Below, piece by piece: positions 8,784 through 19,195 of a DNA stretch of 64,000 nucleotides. Source of the DNA: Prochlorococcus sp. AG-347-L21 (GTDB lineage: Bacteria > Cyanobacteriota > Cyanobacteriia > PCC-6307 > Cyanobiaceae); assembly GCA_003278875.1 (NCBI GenBank), contig QCCQ01000006.1:1-64000 (forward strand). The letters run 5' to 3'. A program made the translations under genes and the position numbers. Below the pieces are notes generated by a model. That model ran no database searches. It worked only from the letters and a program-made list of their open reading frames with translations, and was not told the DNA's origin. The stretch's first letter is position 1. Each line of letters opens with the position of its first letter.

Positions 8784-10010
8784 ATGAAAAGAATCACATT
8801 AATAACTCAATTCTTTCCTCCTGATTATGCAGCTACAGGACAATTGCTTGGGTCTCTGACAAATAAATTATCCGAACTTGATTTAAAATTTACAATTTTA
8901 TGTGGAATGCCTCATTATGCTTTCCAGAAAAATAATATAGATTTATTTGAATTTAAAAAAAATAGGACAATTATAAGAACAAGAATATCAAGGTTTTTTA
9001 AAAAGAATTTCTTAGGGAGAATATTTAATGGCTTTTTATTTTCTATTAATAGTATATATAATTTAATTTTTATTCTTCCAAAGTCTGATCTTTATATATT
9101 TACTACGGAACCTCCTTTTGCTCCATTTATTTCCTTGTTTAGTATTTTAATCAGAAAGACAAAATTTATAATCATCATTTATGACTCATATCCAAATATT
9201 TTATTCGAGAATAAATTAATCAGTAAAAGAAATATATTAATAAAAATTTGGTTATTTATAAATAAATATGTTTATTCAAATGCTGATAGGATCATTACAT
9301 TAAGTTCACCTATGGCAGAAAAATTTATTGAAGATTATCCTTATACTAAAAATAAAATATCAGTAATACCAAGTTGGGCTGATATTGAAAAAATTAAACC
9401 TCTTTCGAAAGGTAATAATTGGTTTGTAGATAAATATAAATTAAAAGAAAAATTTGTAATTTTGTATTCAGGTAATCAAGGCAGATGTCATGATTTTAAA
9501 ACTATCTTAGATACTTCACTATTATTGAAAGACAGTCCAAGAATATTATTTCTATTTATAGGGAATGGTTATCACAATAAATTAATCAAAGAATTTAAAA
9601 AAAAACATAGATTAAGTAATATTAAGTTATTAGATTATCAAGCTTTTGATGATCTTCCTTTCTCCCTGACATCAGCTGACTTAGCATTAGTTTCAATGTC
9701 GGAAAATGCCGGGAACTTAATTGCTCCTTCAAAATTATATGGTCATTTAGCTTCCGGAACTCCAATAGCAGTTATTTCTCCTCGTGGTTCCTATCTAGAG
9801 GAATTGGTAACTTCAAATAATCTAGGTCAATCTTTTAAGAATGGAGAGAGTCAGGAATTTAAGGATTGGATAATTAATTTAGAAAATAATCAAGAATTAA
9901 AAAAAATTTTTTCACAAAACTCTCGGAGATTTATTGTTGAAAATTTTAGTGAGAAAATCATAACTAAAAAATATTTTGAAATAATTAATCAAATTTTAAA
10001 TATTATTTAG
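8784..10010 (+). CDS. GT4-family glycosyltransferase, WcaI-like
   Basis: I place the start at the ATG at 8784 (MKRITLITQFFPPDYAATG) rather than the TTG at 8769, because the family N-terminus begins with this strand and loop. The protein has about 408 residues. The N-terminal QFFPPDYAATGQLL loop and the C-terminal APSKLYGHLASGTPIAV resemble WcaI/GT4 transferases of colanic-acid-like clusters. YSGNQGRCHD marks the start of the donor domain. It follows the other GT4 gene and precedes galE, consistent with assembly of a hetero-oligosaccharide on a lipid carrier. Sugar specificity is not readable. Confidence 0.78.
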   Translation: MKRITLITQFFPPDYAATGQLLGSLTNKLSELDLKFTILCGMPHYAFQKNNIDLFEFKKNRTIIRTRISRFFKKNFLGRIFNGFLFSINSIYNLIFILPKSDLYIFTTEPPFAPFISLFSILIRKTKFIIIIYDSYPNILFENKLISKRNILIKIWLFINKYVYSNADRIITLSSPMAEKFIEDYPYTKNKISVIPSWADIEKIKPLSKGNNWFVDKYKLKEKFVILYSGNQGRCHDFKTILDTSLLLKDSPRILFLFIGNGYHNKLIKEFKKKHRLSNIKLLDYQAFDDLPFSLTSADLALVSMSENAGNLIAPSKLYGHLASGTPIAVISPRGSYLEELVTSNNLGQSFKNGESQEFKDWIINLENNQELKKIFSQNSRRFIVENFSEKIITKKYFEIINQILNII

Positions 10011-10062
10011 ATACCTAGATTTCTAAAAGATAGTAATATATTGTTTGAAATAAAATCACTTG

Positions 10063-11115
10063 ATGAATACAATATTAATAACTGGAGGAACAGGATTTAT
10101 AGGCTCTCATACATGTGTTGTTTTACTAAATGCAGGTTTTAATTTAATTATTTTAGATTCTTTCATTAACAGTTCTGAAAAGGTTTTAGATAATATTTGT
10201 GAATTAGCAAATATTAAAGATATAAATCAAACGCAAAGACTTATAGTTTACAAAGGTGATTTTAGAAATAAAAAAATTCTTAATTTAATTTTTAGCGATG
10301 CAGAATTAAAAAATAATAATATTTCCTGTGTAATGCATTTCGCTGGTCTTAAGGCTGTTGGAGAGTCCAACTTTAAACCTTTAAGTTATTGGGACGTCAA
10401 TGTTAGCGGCACTATAAATATTTTAAAAGTTATGGAGCAATACAAATGTAATAACTTTGTTTTTAGTAGTAGTGCTGCAGTTTATGGAGGATTAAATAAT
10501 AATCCTAATGAAGATTCAATTGCAAGACCAGAGAATCCATATGGTGAAACTAAATTAACTGTAGAAAAAATTCTTCGGAATTTATATTTTTCTTCTCCGA
10601 ATAAATGGAGAATTGTATTTTTGCGATATTTTAATCCCATAGGGGCGCATGAATCTGGTTTACTAGGAGAGGATTTCAATAATGATGCAACTAATATCTT
10701 TCCAGATATTTGCAAAGTTGCTTTAGGGAAAAAAAAGTTTTTAAAAGTTTTTGGCAATGATTGGCCTACTCCTGATGGAACTGGAGTTAGAGATTATATT
10801 CATGTAATGGATTTAGCAGATGGTCATTTCCAGGCCATGCAGTACTTATTAAGAAATAAACCTCAAGTAGTCTGTCTTAACTTGGGCACTGGAGTTGGTA
10901 CAAGTGTTTTGGAGTTGATAAGAATATTTGAAGAATCAAACTCATGTAAAGTGCCATATTTAATTTCTCATAGAAGAATTGGAGATGTGGCCTGTTTAAT
11001 TGCTGATAATAAGCTTGCAATTAGTAAATTAAATTGGTTCCCTAAAAGAGACTTAAAAAAAATGTGTCAAGATAGTTGGAATTGGAATAAAAAGAATCCA
11101 AATGGATATGAATAA
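10063..11115 (+). CDS. galE: UDP-glucose 4-epimerase
   Basis: A 350-residue extended short-chain dehydrogenase. The start at ATG 10063 is preferred to the overlapping TTG at 10060. Visible motifs are the NAD-binding GGTGFIGSHT at residues 6-15, MHFAGLKAVGES, SSSAAVYG, the catalytic YGETK (YxxxK) and RYFNPIGAH, all diagnostic of GalE. It interconverts UDP-glucose and UDP-galactose (and possibly the N-acetyl forms) in the cytosol. It closes the plus-strand run of the cluster and converges on the UDP-glucuronate epimerase gene 13 bases away. Confidence 0.92.
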   Translation: MNTILITGGTGFIGSHTCVVLLNAGFNLIILDSFINSSEKVLDNICELANIKDINQTQRLIVYKGDFRNKKILNLIFSDAELKNNNISCVMHFAGLKAVGESNFKPLSYWDVNVSGTINILKVMEQYKCNNFVFSSSAAVYGGLNNNPNEDSIARPENPYGETKLTVEKILRNLYFSSPNKWRIVFLRYFNPIGAHESGLLGEDFNNDATNIFPDICKVALGKKKFLKVFGNDWPTPDGTGVRDYIHVMDLADGHFQAMQYLLRNKPQVVCLNLGTGVGTSVLELIRIFEESNSCKVPYLISHRRIGDVACLIADNKLAISKLNWFPKRDLKKMCQDSWNWNKKNPNGYE

Positions 11116-11128
11116 AGATTTAGTAATA

Positions 11129-12160
11129 TTAATTTAATTTATAAAACTCTTTATACCAAATAATAAATTTTTTGATACCTTCTTCAAGAGAAATTTTTGG
11201 TTTATAATTAATCCAATTTTCTAATTTGCTTGTATCAGAATATGTTGATTTAACATCACCTAATTGCATAGGTTCGAAAACTTTAATAGCTTTTTGATCC
11301 AATTCTGATTCTAATATGTTTATAAATTTCATTAATGGTACAGGATTGCTATTACCTATATTAAAAATTCTGTGAGGACACCAACTGGAAGAAGAATCAG
11401 GTAGCTCTTTTTTAAAATTCTTATTTGCTTTAGCTGGCTTTTTTATTAATCTTAAGATTGATTCTATGACGTCATCGATATAAGTAAAGTCTCTTTGCAT
11501 ATCTCCATTATTAAATATTCGTATTGGTTTTTTTTCTATTATTGCTTTGGTAAATATCATTGGAGCCATATCTGGTCGACCCCAAGGGCCATAAACTGTA
11601 AAAAACCTTAGAGCAGTACTAGGGATATTGTAAAGATGACTATAAACATGAGCAAATAGTTCGTTAGCTTTTTTAGAAGCTGCATATAAACTTACAGGAT
11701 GGTTGACCTGATCGCTTTCTGAAAATGGAGTTTTAGTATTTCCACCATATACTGAACTGCTACTTGCGTATATTAAATTTTCGATATTATACTTTTCACT
11801 ACAATAAAGGATATTCTGAAATCCAAAAATGTTTGCTTTTAAATATGCCTCAGGATTAACGATGGAATATCTAACTCCTGCTTGGGCAGCAAGGTGAACT
11901 ATAATACAAGGCTTAAATTCTTTGAATAATTGAATCATTTTTTCCTTGTCTTCTAAATTCCCTTTTATAAATTTCCAATAATAACTATTTTCAATTGATA
12001 ATTTATTTAGTTGATTTAACCTTTCCTGTTTTAGTTGAATATCGTAATAAGAATTTAAATTATCAAACCCTATTACTTCATAACCAGAGTCTAATAATCT
12101 TTTTGATAAATGGAATCCTATGAAACCAGCGGAGCCTGTAATTAGAATTTTCTTAGTCAT
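11129..12160 (-). CDS. UDP-glucuronate 4-epimerase-type NAD-dependent epimerase
   Basis: A 343-residue extended SDR protein. The N-terminus has GSAGFIGFHLSKRLL and then GFDNLNSYYD, the latter characteristic of UDP-glucuronate 4-epimerases (capsule type). SSSSVYGG and the catalytic YAASKKANE follow, with RFFTVYGPWGRPDM near the substrate pocket. The enzyme would convert UDP-glucuronic acid to UDP-galacturonic acid. Its partner Ugd, which makes UDP-glucuronate, is encoded just upstream on the same strand, so the two give a complete route from UDP-glucose to UDP-galacturonate. Confidence 0.85.
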   Translation of the reverse strand: MTKKILITGSAGFIGFHLSKRLLDSGYEVIGFDNLNSYYDIQLKQERLNQLNKLSIENSYYWKFIKGNLEDKEKMIQLFKEFKPCIIVHLAAQAGVRYSIVNPEAYLKANIFGFQNILYCSEKYNIENLIYASSSSVYGGNTKTPFSESDQVNHPVSLYAASKKANELFAHVYSHLYNIPSTALRFFTVYGPWGRPDMAPMIFTKAIIEKKPIRIFNNGDMQRDFTYIDDVIESILRLIKKPAKANKNFKKELPDSSSSWCPHRIFNIGNSNPVPLMKFINILESELDQKAIKVFEPMQLGDVKSTYSDTSKLENWINYKPKISLEEGIKKFIIWYKEFYKLN

Positions 12161-12237
12161 TTTTTTTTAAAGATACATTTTGAATATAAAAAGTTTGAAT
12201 TTTTTAAACAGTTAAAAAGTGATAAAGGGAACTTTCA

Positions 12238-13653
12238 TTATCCTCTGCCAATGCTCCAAAAATTGATACCTGCCTTATTAACAAGATCTACATCAACTAT
12301 AGATCTTGTATCAAAAAGCCATGCAGGCTTTCTCATGTCTTTATGAACTTTTTCCCAATCTATGTATCTGAATTCATCCCATTCGGTTGTGATTACAATT
12401 GCATCAGCATTTTGAGAAGCTTCGATTACAGAATTTGAGAAAGTCCATTCTCCACAAATATTTTTTGAAAATATTTTTGATTGTTTAAGGTTTAAACAAT
12501 CCTCTATTTGTTTAGGATGAACTTTGGGATCATAAATTGAAATCTTACAACTCTCTTCTAATAAATCATTGCAAATTTTTATTGCAGGAGATTCTCTTGT
12601 ATCATTTGTATTTGCTTTAAAAGAAAAACCTAATACACTTATTTTCTTGAAACTGATTGTATTAAATAGCTTTTCTACAATAAGTTTTGTAATTCGTTTA
12701 GTTTGCCATTCATTAATCTCAATCACTTTTTGCCAATAATCAGAAACTTCTTTTAGTCCATAATGATTTGATATATAAATAAGGTTTGAAATATCTTTTT
12801 TAAAGCAACTTCCTCCAAATCCTGGCCCAGAATTAAGAAACTTATCTCCTATTCTTTTATCAGAACCTATTGCTAATTTAACTTCCGAAATGTCAGCTCC
12901 TGTAGATTCACATAGAGCCGAAATAGAATTTATTGAACTAATCCTTTGAGCAAGAAAAGCATTTGCTATTAGTTTTGAAAGTTCAGAACTCCATAAATTA
13001 GTAGTGATTATTTTTTTTTCCGGGATCCAATTCTTATAAATATCAACTAGTGCTTCTATGGACTGATTATCTTCACCTCCTATAAGAACTCTATCTGGAT
13101 TCTCTAGATCATTAATAGCAGTCCCCTCTGCAAGAAATTCAGGATTTGATAAGACATAAAACTTCAAGTTATTTTGCGAATCATGCTTTGAGTCGATTAT
13201 GGATTCTTCAAGAATAGTTTTTATAGTTTGGGCTGTTTTTACAGGTAAAGTACTTTTTTCAACAACAATTGTTTGACCTTTGGCATATTTCGAAATTTCT
13301 CTTGCCGAAGAGTCTACCCATTTAAGATCACTAGCTTGACCAGCCCCTAATCCTTTCGTTTTTGTAGGTGTATTAACTGAGATAAAAATCATATCAGCAT
13401 TTGCAATATGTCTTTTTACATCACTAGAAAAATGTAAATTAACCCCTCTGCATTGGTCTATTATTTCTTTTAAACCAGGTTCATAAATTGGTAATTTATC
13501 TAAATTTTTCTCATTCCATTTATTAATTCTTTCTTCATTTATATCAACAACATTCACTTCTAAATCTGGACAATTTTTAGCAATTACTGCCATACTTGGT
13601 CCTCCCACATATCCAGCTCCAATACAACATATATTTTTAATTTTAAATTTCAT
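12238..13653 (-). CDS. ugd: UDP-glucose 6-dehydrogenase
   Basis: A 471-residue protein. Residues 8-20 carry the Rossmann motif IGAGYVGGPSMAV, in the form seen in eukaryote-like UDP-glucose dehydrogenases. SVNTPTKTKG, EKSTLPVKT and NPEFLAEG follow. The catalytic cysteine is in GPGFGGSCFKKDI, and the C-terminal domain holds GFSFKANTNDTRESPA. The enzyme oxidises UDP-glucose to UDP-glucuronate with two NAD+. Length and the N-terminal form point to the long (animal and plant-type) subfamily. Same strand and direction as the downstream epimerase, 77 bases apart. Confidence 0.93.
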   Translation of the reverse strand: MKFKIKNICCIGAGYVGGPSMAVIAKNCPDLEVNVVDINEERINKWNEKNLDKLPIYEPGLKEIIDQCRGVNLHFSSDVKRHIANADMIFISVNTPTKTKGLGAGQASDLKWVDSSAREISKYAKGQTIVVEKSTLPVKTAQTIKTILEESIIDSKHDSQNNLKFYVLSNPEFLAEGTAINDLENPDRVLIGGEDNQSIEALVDIYKNWIPEKKIITTNLWSSELSKLIANAFLAQRISSINSISALCESTGADISEVKLAIGSDKRIGDKFLNSGPGFGGSCFKKDISNLIYISNHYGLKEVSDYWQKVIEINEWQTKRITKLIVEKLFNTISFKKISVLGFSFKANTNDTRESPAIKICNDLLEESCKISIYDPKVHPKQIEDCLNLKQSKIFSKNICGEWTFSNSVIEASQNADAIVITTEWDEFRYIDWEKVHKDMRKPAWLFDTRSIVDVDLVNKAGINFWSIGRG

Positions 13654-13685
13654 TTTATATTTTTAATATGGCTTCATAATTATTT

Positions 13686-14723
13686 CTAATTTATATTAAT
13701 GTCTTCTTTATTCTTTTTTTGATTTAATAAAATTTGTTGATATTCCTTTACTGTATTTTTTATTCCTGAATCAAGATCTATCTTTGCTTCCCAACCCAAA
13801 ATTTTAATCCTAGAAATATCTAACTGTTTCTTAAGCATTCCATCAGGTTTCGTATGGTCCCAAATGATCTCTCCCTCAAAATTAGATGCTTTTGCTATTT
13901 TCAATGATAATTCTTTGATAGAAATATCTTTACCAGTTCCAACATTTAAATAGTTTAGTTTTTTACCATTTTTGTTTAATGGAGAACTCTCCGAATCAGG
14001 GTTCCAACTCTCAAGCGCAAAAACTACTGCATCTGCTAAATCATCAACATGCATGAATTCTCTCATAGGCTTTCCGCTACCCCAGCATATTACTTTTTTT
14101 TCATTATTTAATACTGCAATGGAAAATTTCTTTATCAATGCAGCCATTACATGACTACTCTCATTATGATAATTATCTTTAGGGCCATATAAATTTGTTG
14201 GCATTAATGAAATTGCATCAAAATTATATTGAATTCGAAGAAACTCACATAATTTGATCCCAGATATTTTAGCTAGAGCATATCCTAAATTTGTGTCCTC
14301 AAGTTGTCCATTTAATAAAGACTCTTCACAAATAGGCTGTTCTGAATATTTTGGGTATATACAACTGCTTCCTAAAAATAAAAATCTTTTTATTCCAAAT
14401 TTCCATGAAACTTCGATTAGATTGTTCTGTATTTTTAGGTTTTCTAATAAAAACTCAGCAGGATATTTTGAATTTGCTAATATCCCTCCAACTTTTGCGG
14501 CAGCATCAACAATAACTGAAGGCTTGTTTTTTTTAAACCATTCTTCTAAAGACTTTATATCAGATAGATCTAAATCACTTCTTGTCGGACATAATAAGGA
14601 TCCTTTATTGATTTTTGATCCATATCCTTTTTCTATAAGTTTTCGGCAAATTGCACTACCTGCCATACCTTTGGATCCGGCAACAAATATACGATCATCA
14701 TTTGAAATAAGTTTTTCATTCAT
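13686..14723 (-). CDS. fcl: GDP-L-fucose synthase
   Basis: A 345-residue SDR protein. Motifs: AGSKGMAGSAI (NADP binding), AAKVGGILANSKYP, LGSSCIYPK and the catalytic YALAKISG. SLMPTNLYGPKDNYH and the MREFMHVDDLADA segment are typical of WcaG/GMER. It converts GDP-4-keto-6-deoxymannose to GDP-L-fucose by epimerisation and reduction. It lies 13 bases downstream of gmd, whose product is its substrate. The protein is somewhat longer than the E. coli enzyme, with a charged C-terminal tail rich in Lys and Asn. Confidence 0.92.
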   Translation of the reverse strand: MNEKLISNDDRIFVAGSKGMAGSAICRKLIEKGYGSKINKGSLLCPTRSDLDLSDIKSLEEWFKKNKPSVIVDAAAKVGGILANSKYPAEFLLENLKIQNNLIEVSWKFGIKRFLFLGSSCIYPKYSEQPICEESLLNGQLEDTNLGYALAKISGIKLCEFLRIQYNFDAISLMPTNLYGPKDNYHNESSHVMAALIKKFSIAVLNNEKKVICWGSGKPMREFMHVDDLADAVVFALESWNPDSESSPLNKNGKKLNYLNVGTGKDISIKELSLKIAKASNFEGEIIWDHTKPDGMLKKQLDISRIKILGWEAKIDLDSGIKNTVKEYQQILLNQKKNKEDININ

Positions 14724-14736
14724 ATATTAAAAATTT

Positions 14737-15849
14737 TTACTCATAAGAATTATTTATTGTAAATCCTTTTTTCTTCAGCATTAATTCTTTTTTTGCTTCA
14801 GTTAAATCATTAGCGATCATTTCTTCAATTAGTTTTTCTAAACTAATTTCCGGCTTCCAGCCTAGTATTTTTAGGGCTTTTGTTGAGTCCCCCATCAGTT
14901 GATCAACTTCAGTAGGCCTGAAATATCTTGGATTAACTCTAATTACAATTTCATCATTATCAACTCTCCTACCTACTTCTTCAATACCTACTCCCTCCCA
15001 CTTAATACCTGGCTTATTTTTTTTAGTATTCCAGTTCAACTTCATTGAACATATTTCAATGAATTTTCTAACTGTCTCCATCCTTCCTGTGGCAATTACA
15101 AAATCATCAGGTTTGTCTTGTTGTAACATTAACCATTGCATCTTGACATAATCCTTAGCATGTCCCCAATCTCTTTTGGCATCTAAATTTCCTAAATATA
15201 TGCATGAATCAATTCCCTGATCTATTCTTGCTAGACCTCTTGTAATTTTTCTAGTTATAAATGTCTCCCCTCTTTTTGGACTTTCATGATTAAATAAAAT
15301 CCCATTACATGCGTATATTCCATATGCTTCTCTGTAATTAACAGTAATCCAAAAACTATATAGTTTTGCAACAGCGTAAGGACTTCTAGGATAAAATGGA
15401 GTGTTCTCATTTTGTGGAACTTCTTGTACTAAACCATACAATTCGCTAGTACTTGCCTGATAGAATTTAGTCTTTTTTTCAAGATTTAGTATTCTTAATG
15501 CTTCTAAAATTCTTAGAGTTCCTAATGCATCGCTATTAGCAGTATATTCTGGGGATTCAAAACTTACTGCTACATGACTTTGTGCCGCTAAGTTATATAT
15601 TTCATCAGGCTTAATTTGTTGAATAATCCTTATTAGATTTGTGCTATCACTTAAATCTCCGTAATGAAGAATAAGGTTCCTATCAGTTTTATGCGGGTCT
15701 TGATATAAGTGATCTATTCTTCCAGTATTAAAACTACTGGCTCGTCTTTTAATTCCATGAATCTCATACCCTTTAGAAATCAGAAATTCACATAGGTAAC
15801 TCCCATCTTGTCCTGTAATTCCAGTAATTAGGGCAATTTTTTTTATCAT
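14737..15849 (-). CDS. gmd: GDP-mannose 4,6-dehydratase
   Basis: A 370-residue protein. [16 protein letters not shown] at residues 8-23 is the NADP-binding hallmark, followed by [39 protein letters not shown] (catalytic Tyr and Lys), [13 protein letters not shown]-like (here FITRKI) and [14 protein letters not shown] complete the family signature. It removes water from GDP-mannose to give GDP-4-keto-6-deoxymannose. With fcl downstream and manC further upstream on the same strand, it gives a mannose-1-phosphate to GDP-fucose route. Confidence 0.94.
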   Translation of the reverse strand: MIKKIALITGITGQDGSYLCEFLISKGYEIHGIKRRASSFNTGRIDHLYQDPHKTDRNLILHYGDLSDSTNLIRIIQQIKPDEIYNLAAQSHVAVSFESPEYTANSDALGTLRILEALRILNLEKKTKFYQASTSELYGLVQEVPQNENTPFYPRSPYAVAKLYSFWITVNYREAYGIYACNGILFNHESPKRGETFITRKITRGLARIDQGIDSCIYLGNLDAKRDWGHAKDYVKMQWLMLQQDKPDDFVIATGRMETVRKFIEICSMKLNWNTKKNKPGIKWEGVGIEEVGRRVDNDEIVIRVNPRYFRPTEVDQLMGDSTKALKILGWKPEISLEKLIEEMIANDLTEAKKELMLKKKGFTINNSYE

Positions 15850-15877
15850 GAACTTTAAAATATCAAATAGAAATTGT

Positions 15878-17203
15878 TCAGTTGATATTGGACTTTTTAA
15901 TACTTTTATCGTCTATTATACATTTCAATCCTGCTAATAAAATCCAAATTAACAAGCTAATTTTTCCTTCATAATAAGTGATATCAAACAAATGGCTCAC
16001 TACAACTATTAATGAAGCAGTAATCCAAGCCTTATCAATAGTAAATATATTTTTGTTAAAGGAGCTTTCATAGCATTTTATATATGCATTTTTTATTAAA
16101 AGTAAAACAAAAATATTTAATATTATTGAAGTCGGTAACCCATAATTAAATGCAAGCTCCAAGGGCATATTATGAGTATGTTGACTGGCCCAAATACCCT
16201 CTTTCAAATCATAATATTGTGGAAAAATAGAAGGTCCCCATCCAAATAAAGGTTCCTCTAAAATGCCTTCTAAGGCGATGTTGTACCCTTCAATTCTTGA
16301 GTATAAAGTTTTATAAGCCATAGAGGAAGATGAAAAATTAATAGTGTCGCTAAATATTTTTTTTATTAGAATATTATTCATAAATGAGGATGATTCAAAA
16401 AAAGAATTCCTTAGTAATTCAAATGAGAATAAAGAGAATAATGAAACAGGAATTAATAAAAAAACTCTAATTCCATAAATCATTAAAAATATAAAAAATA
16501 AACCCAAATAGGCATTTCTTGAACCAGTTAGAAAGATGAAAAAAATTGTTAAGATTAAAATTGAAATTAGAATATATTTTTTGATTTTATCTTCCTTTTT
16601 ATTTTTAATTTCGGAAATTAAAAAAGGAAGAAATATAGTTAGCCAGATACCTGTATAGTTCGGATTATTAAATAAACCTGTCACTCCATGAGAAGTTATC
16701 TCCTTTTGAAACCAAATTATCAATCCATTTAAAGTCTCAAAAGGTCCATAAATTTTAAACCCATACTGTAATATGCAGCTTATGATGACAGGGATTGAAC
16801 TTGAAATTAATATTTTTGAAAAAAGTTTTCTATCTTCAACTGTTTTTAAATATTTTTGGAAGATTATAAAAATAATAAAGAAAGGTAGCCAATTTAATAA
16901 TCCAATTACTATTCCGAAAGTATTATTAAAATCAGTAAATTTGGAGAGATCAAGATTTATAAACGATTTAAGAGTACTAACTATCATCAAACCTGAACAA
17001 ATTAGAAGTAAAAGATTATATTTATTTACCCTATAAATCCTATCCTTATATATGGAACTAAATATAGATAAAATATAGAAGAAAATACTAATTGGGATTG
17101 CAGAGGAAAGGAAAAAAGTGCCTATATAAAATGATCTTTTCTCTAAGTTTAATTTTTTATTTATATTCCTTATTTGATTAAAATAATATCTTATATAATA
17201 CAT
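15878..17203 (-). CDS. O-antigen ligase/polymerase, Wzy_C family membrane protein
   Basis: A 441-residue protein with about twelve hydrophobic segments. A large periplasmic loop carries [16 protein letters not shown] and then [17 protein letters not shown], the conserved Wzy_C (PF04932-type) region of O-antigen ligases and related polymerases. It either joins finished glycan to a lipid or protein acceptor or polymerises repeat units. A separate Wzy-like gene lies at 6373-7608, so ligase is the more likely role here. It sits between gmd and tRNA-Arg on the minus strand and is the last polysaccharide gene before the core sequence. Confidence 0.75.
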   Translation of the reverse strand: MYYIRYYFNQIRNINKKLNLEKRSFYIGTFFLSSAIPISIFFYILSIFSSIYKDRIYRVNKYNLLLLICSGLMIVSTLKSFINLDLSKFTDFNNTFGIVIGLLNWLPFFIIFIIFQKYLKTVEDRKLFSKILISSSIPVIISCILQYGFKIYGPFETLNGLIIWFQKEITSHGVTGLFNNPNYTGIWLTIFLPFLISEIKNKKEDKIKKYILISILILTIFFIFLTGSRNAYLGLFFIFLMIYGIRVFLLIPVSLFSLFSFELLRNSFFESSSFMNNILIKKIFSDTINFSSSSMAYKTLYSRIEGYNIALEGILEEPLFGWGPSIFPQYYDLKEGIWASQHTHNMPLELAFNYGLPTSIILNIFVLLLIKNAYIKCYESSFNKNIFTIDKAWITASLIVVVSHLFDITYYEGKISLLIWILLAGLKCIIDDKSIKKSNIN

Positions 17204-17277
17204 AACGAAATTTTAAATTTTTTTGAAGAAATTATTCCTTTCTCTAATCTTTGAAAAATAATAAAAAGTTTTTTAAG

Positions 17278-17351
<74 letters not shown>

Positions 17352-17464
17352 AAAGTTTTAGAAAATGAATAGTCATATCATATATTTAACCAAAATAAGA
17401 AATGATTTTCTTATTAAAATTGATAATGCATCCATACACTAGTTGATTTTACTAATGGATAGAT

Positions 17465-17487
17465 CACAATACAAGAATTGTGTTTTT
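17465..17487 (+). terminator. Terminator-like hairpin without an evident upstream gene
   Basis: CACAAT (17465-17470) and ATTGTG (17477-17482) form a perfect six-base stem with loop ACAAGA, followed by TTTTT. The U-run is on the plus strand, yet both neighbours (tRNA-Arg and manC) are minus-strand genes. It is therefore either chance in AT-rich DNA or the end of an unrecognised plus-strand transcript. The rest of the 217-base gap shows nothing else. Confidence 0.3.
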
Positions 17488-17567
17488 AAATTAACTTTAA
17501 GTATTTCAGTATATATTCCTAAATAAAAAAGATTTTTAAAATTTTTATACCTATTAAAAAATTTTCT

Positions 17568-19028
17568 TTAAGAAGATCTTCCATACAAATCTTCAAATCT
17601 GACAATGTCATCTTCACCCAAATACGATCCACTTTGAACTTCAATTAAAATAAGTGGAATATCGCCTGCATTAGATAATCTATGTTTTGCTCCTGAAGGA
17701 ATATATACACCTTCATTTTTGTTTAAAATTGAGATTTTTTCATTTATTTCAACTTTTGCAGTTCCATTAACAACAATCCAATGTTCAGATCTTTTATGAT
17801 GCATTTGCAGTGAAATGCTAGCTTTAGTTTTGATTTCTAATTTTTTTACTTGCCAAGAAGAACCTTTATCAATACTTGTATAGTTACCCCAAGGTCGATA
17901 GTTTTTTATATTATCTTTACCCTCTTTAAATCTCTTGATATTTAATAATTGAACTATTTCCTTAACTTTTTGTGTGGCTTTTTTACTTACGACTAAAATC
18001 GCATCTTTTGTTTCTACAATAATTAGTTCATTTAGATTTATTCCAACTATTAACCTATCTTCACTTCTTAAATAGCAATTTTTCGATTCTTCAAGTAATA
18101 CCTTCCCTTTTGTTACATTACCCATTGTATCTTTTTTGGAATTATTCCAAACAGACTTCCAACTCCCAATATCATCCCAACCAGCATTAAGGTTAAAAAC
18201 AGATCCTAGATTTGTTTTTTCCATCAAAGCAAAATCAATAGACTTATTTGGACATTTTTTGAAAGAGTCTTCATTTATTCTTAAAAAATCTAGATCTTTT
18301 GAGCCCGTTTTTAAGGCAGTACGGCAATTATTAATTATCTCAGGTTCAAACTTTTCTAATTCTTTAAGAAAGACTGAAGCTTTAAATAAGAAAATTCCAC
18401 TATTCCAAGAATAATGATTATCTTTTGCAAACTTTTTTGCAAGATCTAAATTTGGTTTCTCAACGAATTTCTTTATTTTACTTGAGGGGCTTTCTTTTGT
18501 AAGTTCATTGTATGACTCTATATAGCCATAGCCCGTTTCTGGATATGAAGGAGTAATACCGAATGTCACTAGTCTTCCCTTATTAGCTTCAATCAAACCA
18601 TCCTTGATAACTTTTCTGAAATTCTCATCGTTTTCTATTTTATGATCCGATGAAAGGACAAGCAACATTGGGTTATTACTATTGCTAAGAGTTTGCAATG
18701 CTGCGAGAGTAATGGCTGGAGCTGTATTTTTTCCAAAAGGTTCAAGAATTATTGAATTAGGTTTTACGTTTATTTCTCTCATTTGCTCAGCAACTATAAA
18801 TCTTTGCTCCTCATTTGAGATAACTATGGGATTTTTTAGTTTTTTAAGTCCTAATAATCTTAAATATGTATTTTGTAAAAGTGAAAAATTGTTAGTTTCA
18901 TCAATATTTAGATATTGTTTTGGGTAACTTGCCCTTGATAAGGGCCAAAGCCTTGAACCAGTTCCTCCAGAAAGAATAACTGGGATTAAATCGATATTTG
19001 GTATTAATCCTTCATTTATATTATCCAA
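17568..19028 (-). CDS. manC: Mannose-1-phosphate guanylyltransferase / mannose-6-phosphate isomerase
   Basis: A 486-residue bifunctional-type protein. The N-terminal nucleotidyltransferase holds LSGGTGSRLWPLSRASYPK near residue 20, and FVEKPNLDLA in the sugar-binding part. The C-terminal cupin (about 375-480) begins RPWGNYTSIDKG, with QMHHKRSEHWIVV and a YIPSGAKHRL region that would bind the metal. It makes GDP-mannose from mannose-1-phosphate and GTP, and may isomerise mannose-6-phosphate to fructose-6-phosphate. GDP-mannose feeds Gmd and Fcl, whose genes lie downstream on the same strand beyond tRNA-Arg. Confidence 0.93.
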   Translation of the reverse strand: MDNINEGLIPNIDLIPVILSGGTGSRLWPLSRASYPKQYLNIDETNNFSLLQNTYLRLLGLKKLKNPIVISNEEQRFIVAEQMREINVKPNSIILEPFGKNTAPAITLAALQTLSNSNNPMLLVLSSDHKIENDENFRKVIKDGLIEANKGRLVTFGITPSYPETGYGYIESYNELTKESPSSKIKKFVEKPNLDLAKKFAKDNHYSWNSGIFLFKASVFLKELEKFEPEIINNCRTALKTGSKDLDFLRINEDSFKKCPNKSIDFALMEKTNLGSVFNLNAGWDDIGSWKSVWNNSKKDTMGNVTKGKVLLEESKNCYLRSEDRLIVGINLNELIIVETKDAILVVSKKATQKVKEIVQLLNIKRFKEGKDNIKNYRPWGNYTSIDKGSSWQVKKLEIKTKASISLQMHHKRSEHWIVVNGTAKVEINEKISILNKNEGVYIPSGAKHRLSNAGDIPLILIEVQSGSYLGEDDIVRFEDLYGRSS

Positions 19029-19195
19029 AATGTTTTTTTAATAAACAACTTTAATCGATAACCATAATTATACAGTTTGTAAATGAAGAAAAAATCAATG
19101 GTAAATTTAAAGTTCTCTTAAAAATTATTGGAAAATTTCTTTTTTATCAAAATTTAAGCTAATTTATTATAAATAATCTCACTACAAAAAAATTT

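Noticed and set aside
10482-10757. Antisense frames of 60-100 codons inside galE, pnp, psbC and others
   Set aside because: They lie wholly inside well-supported genes and show no protein features.
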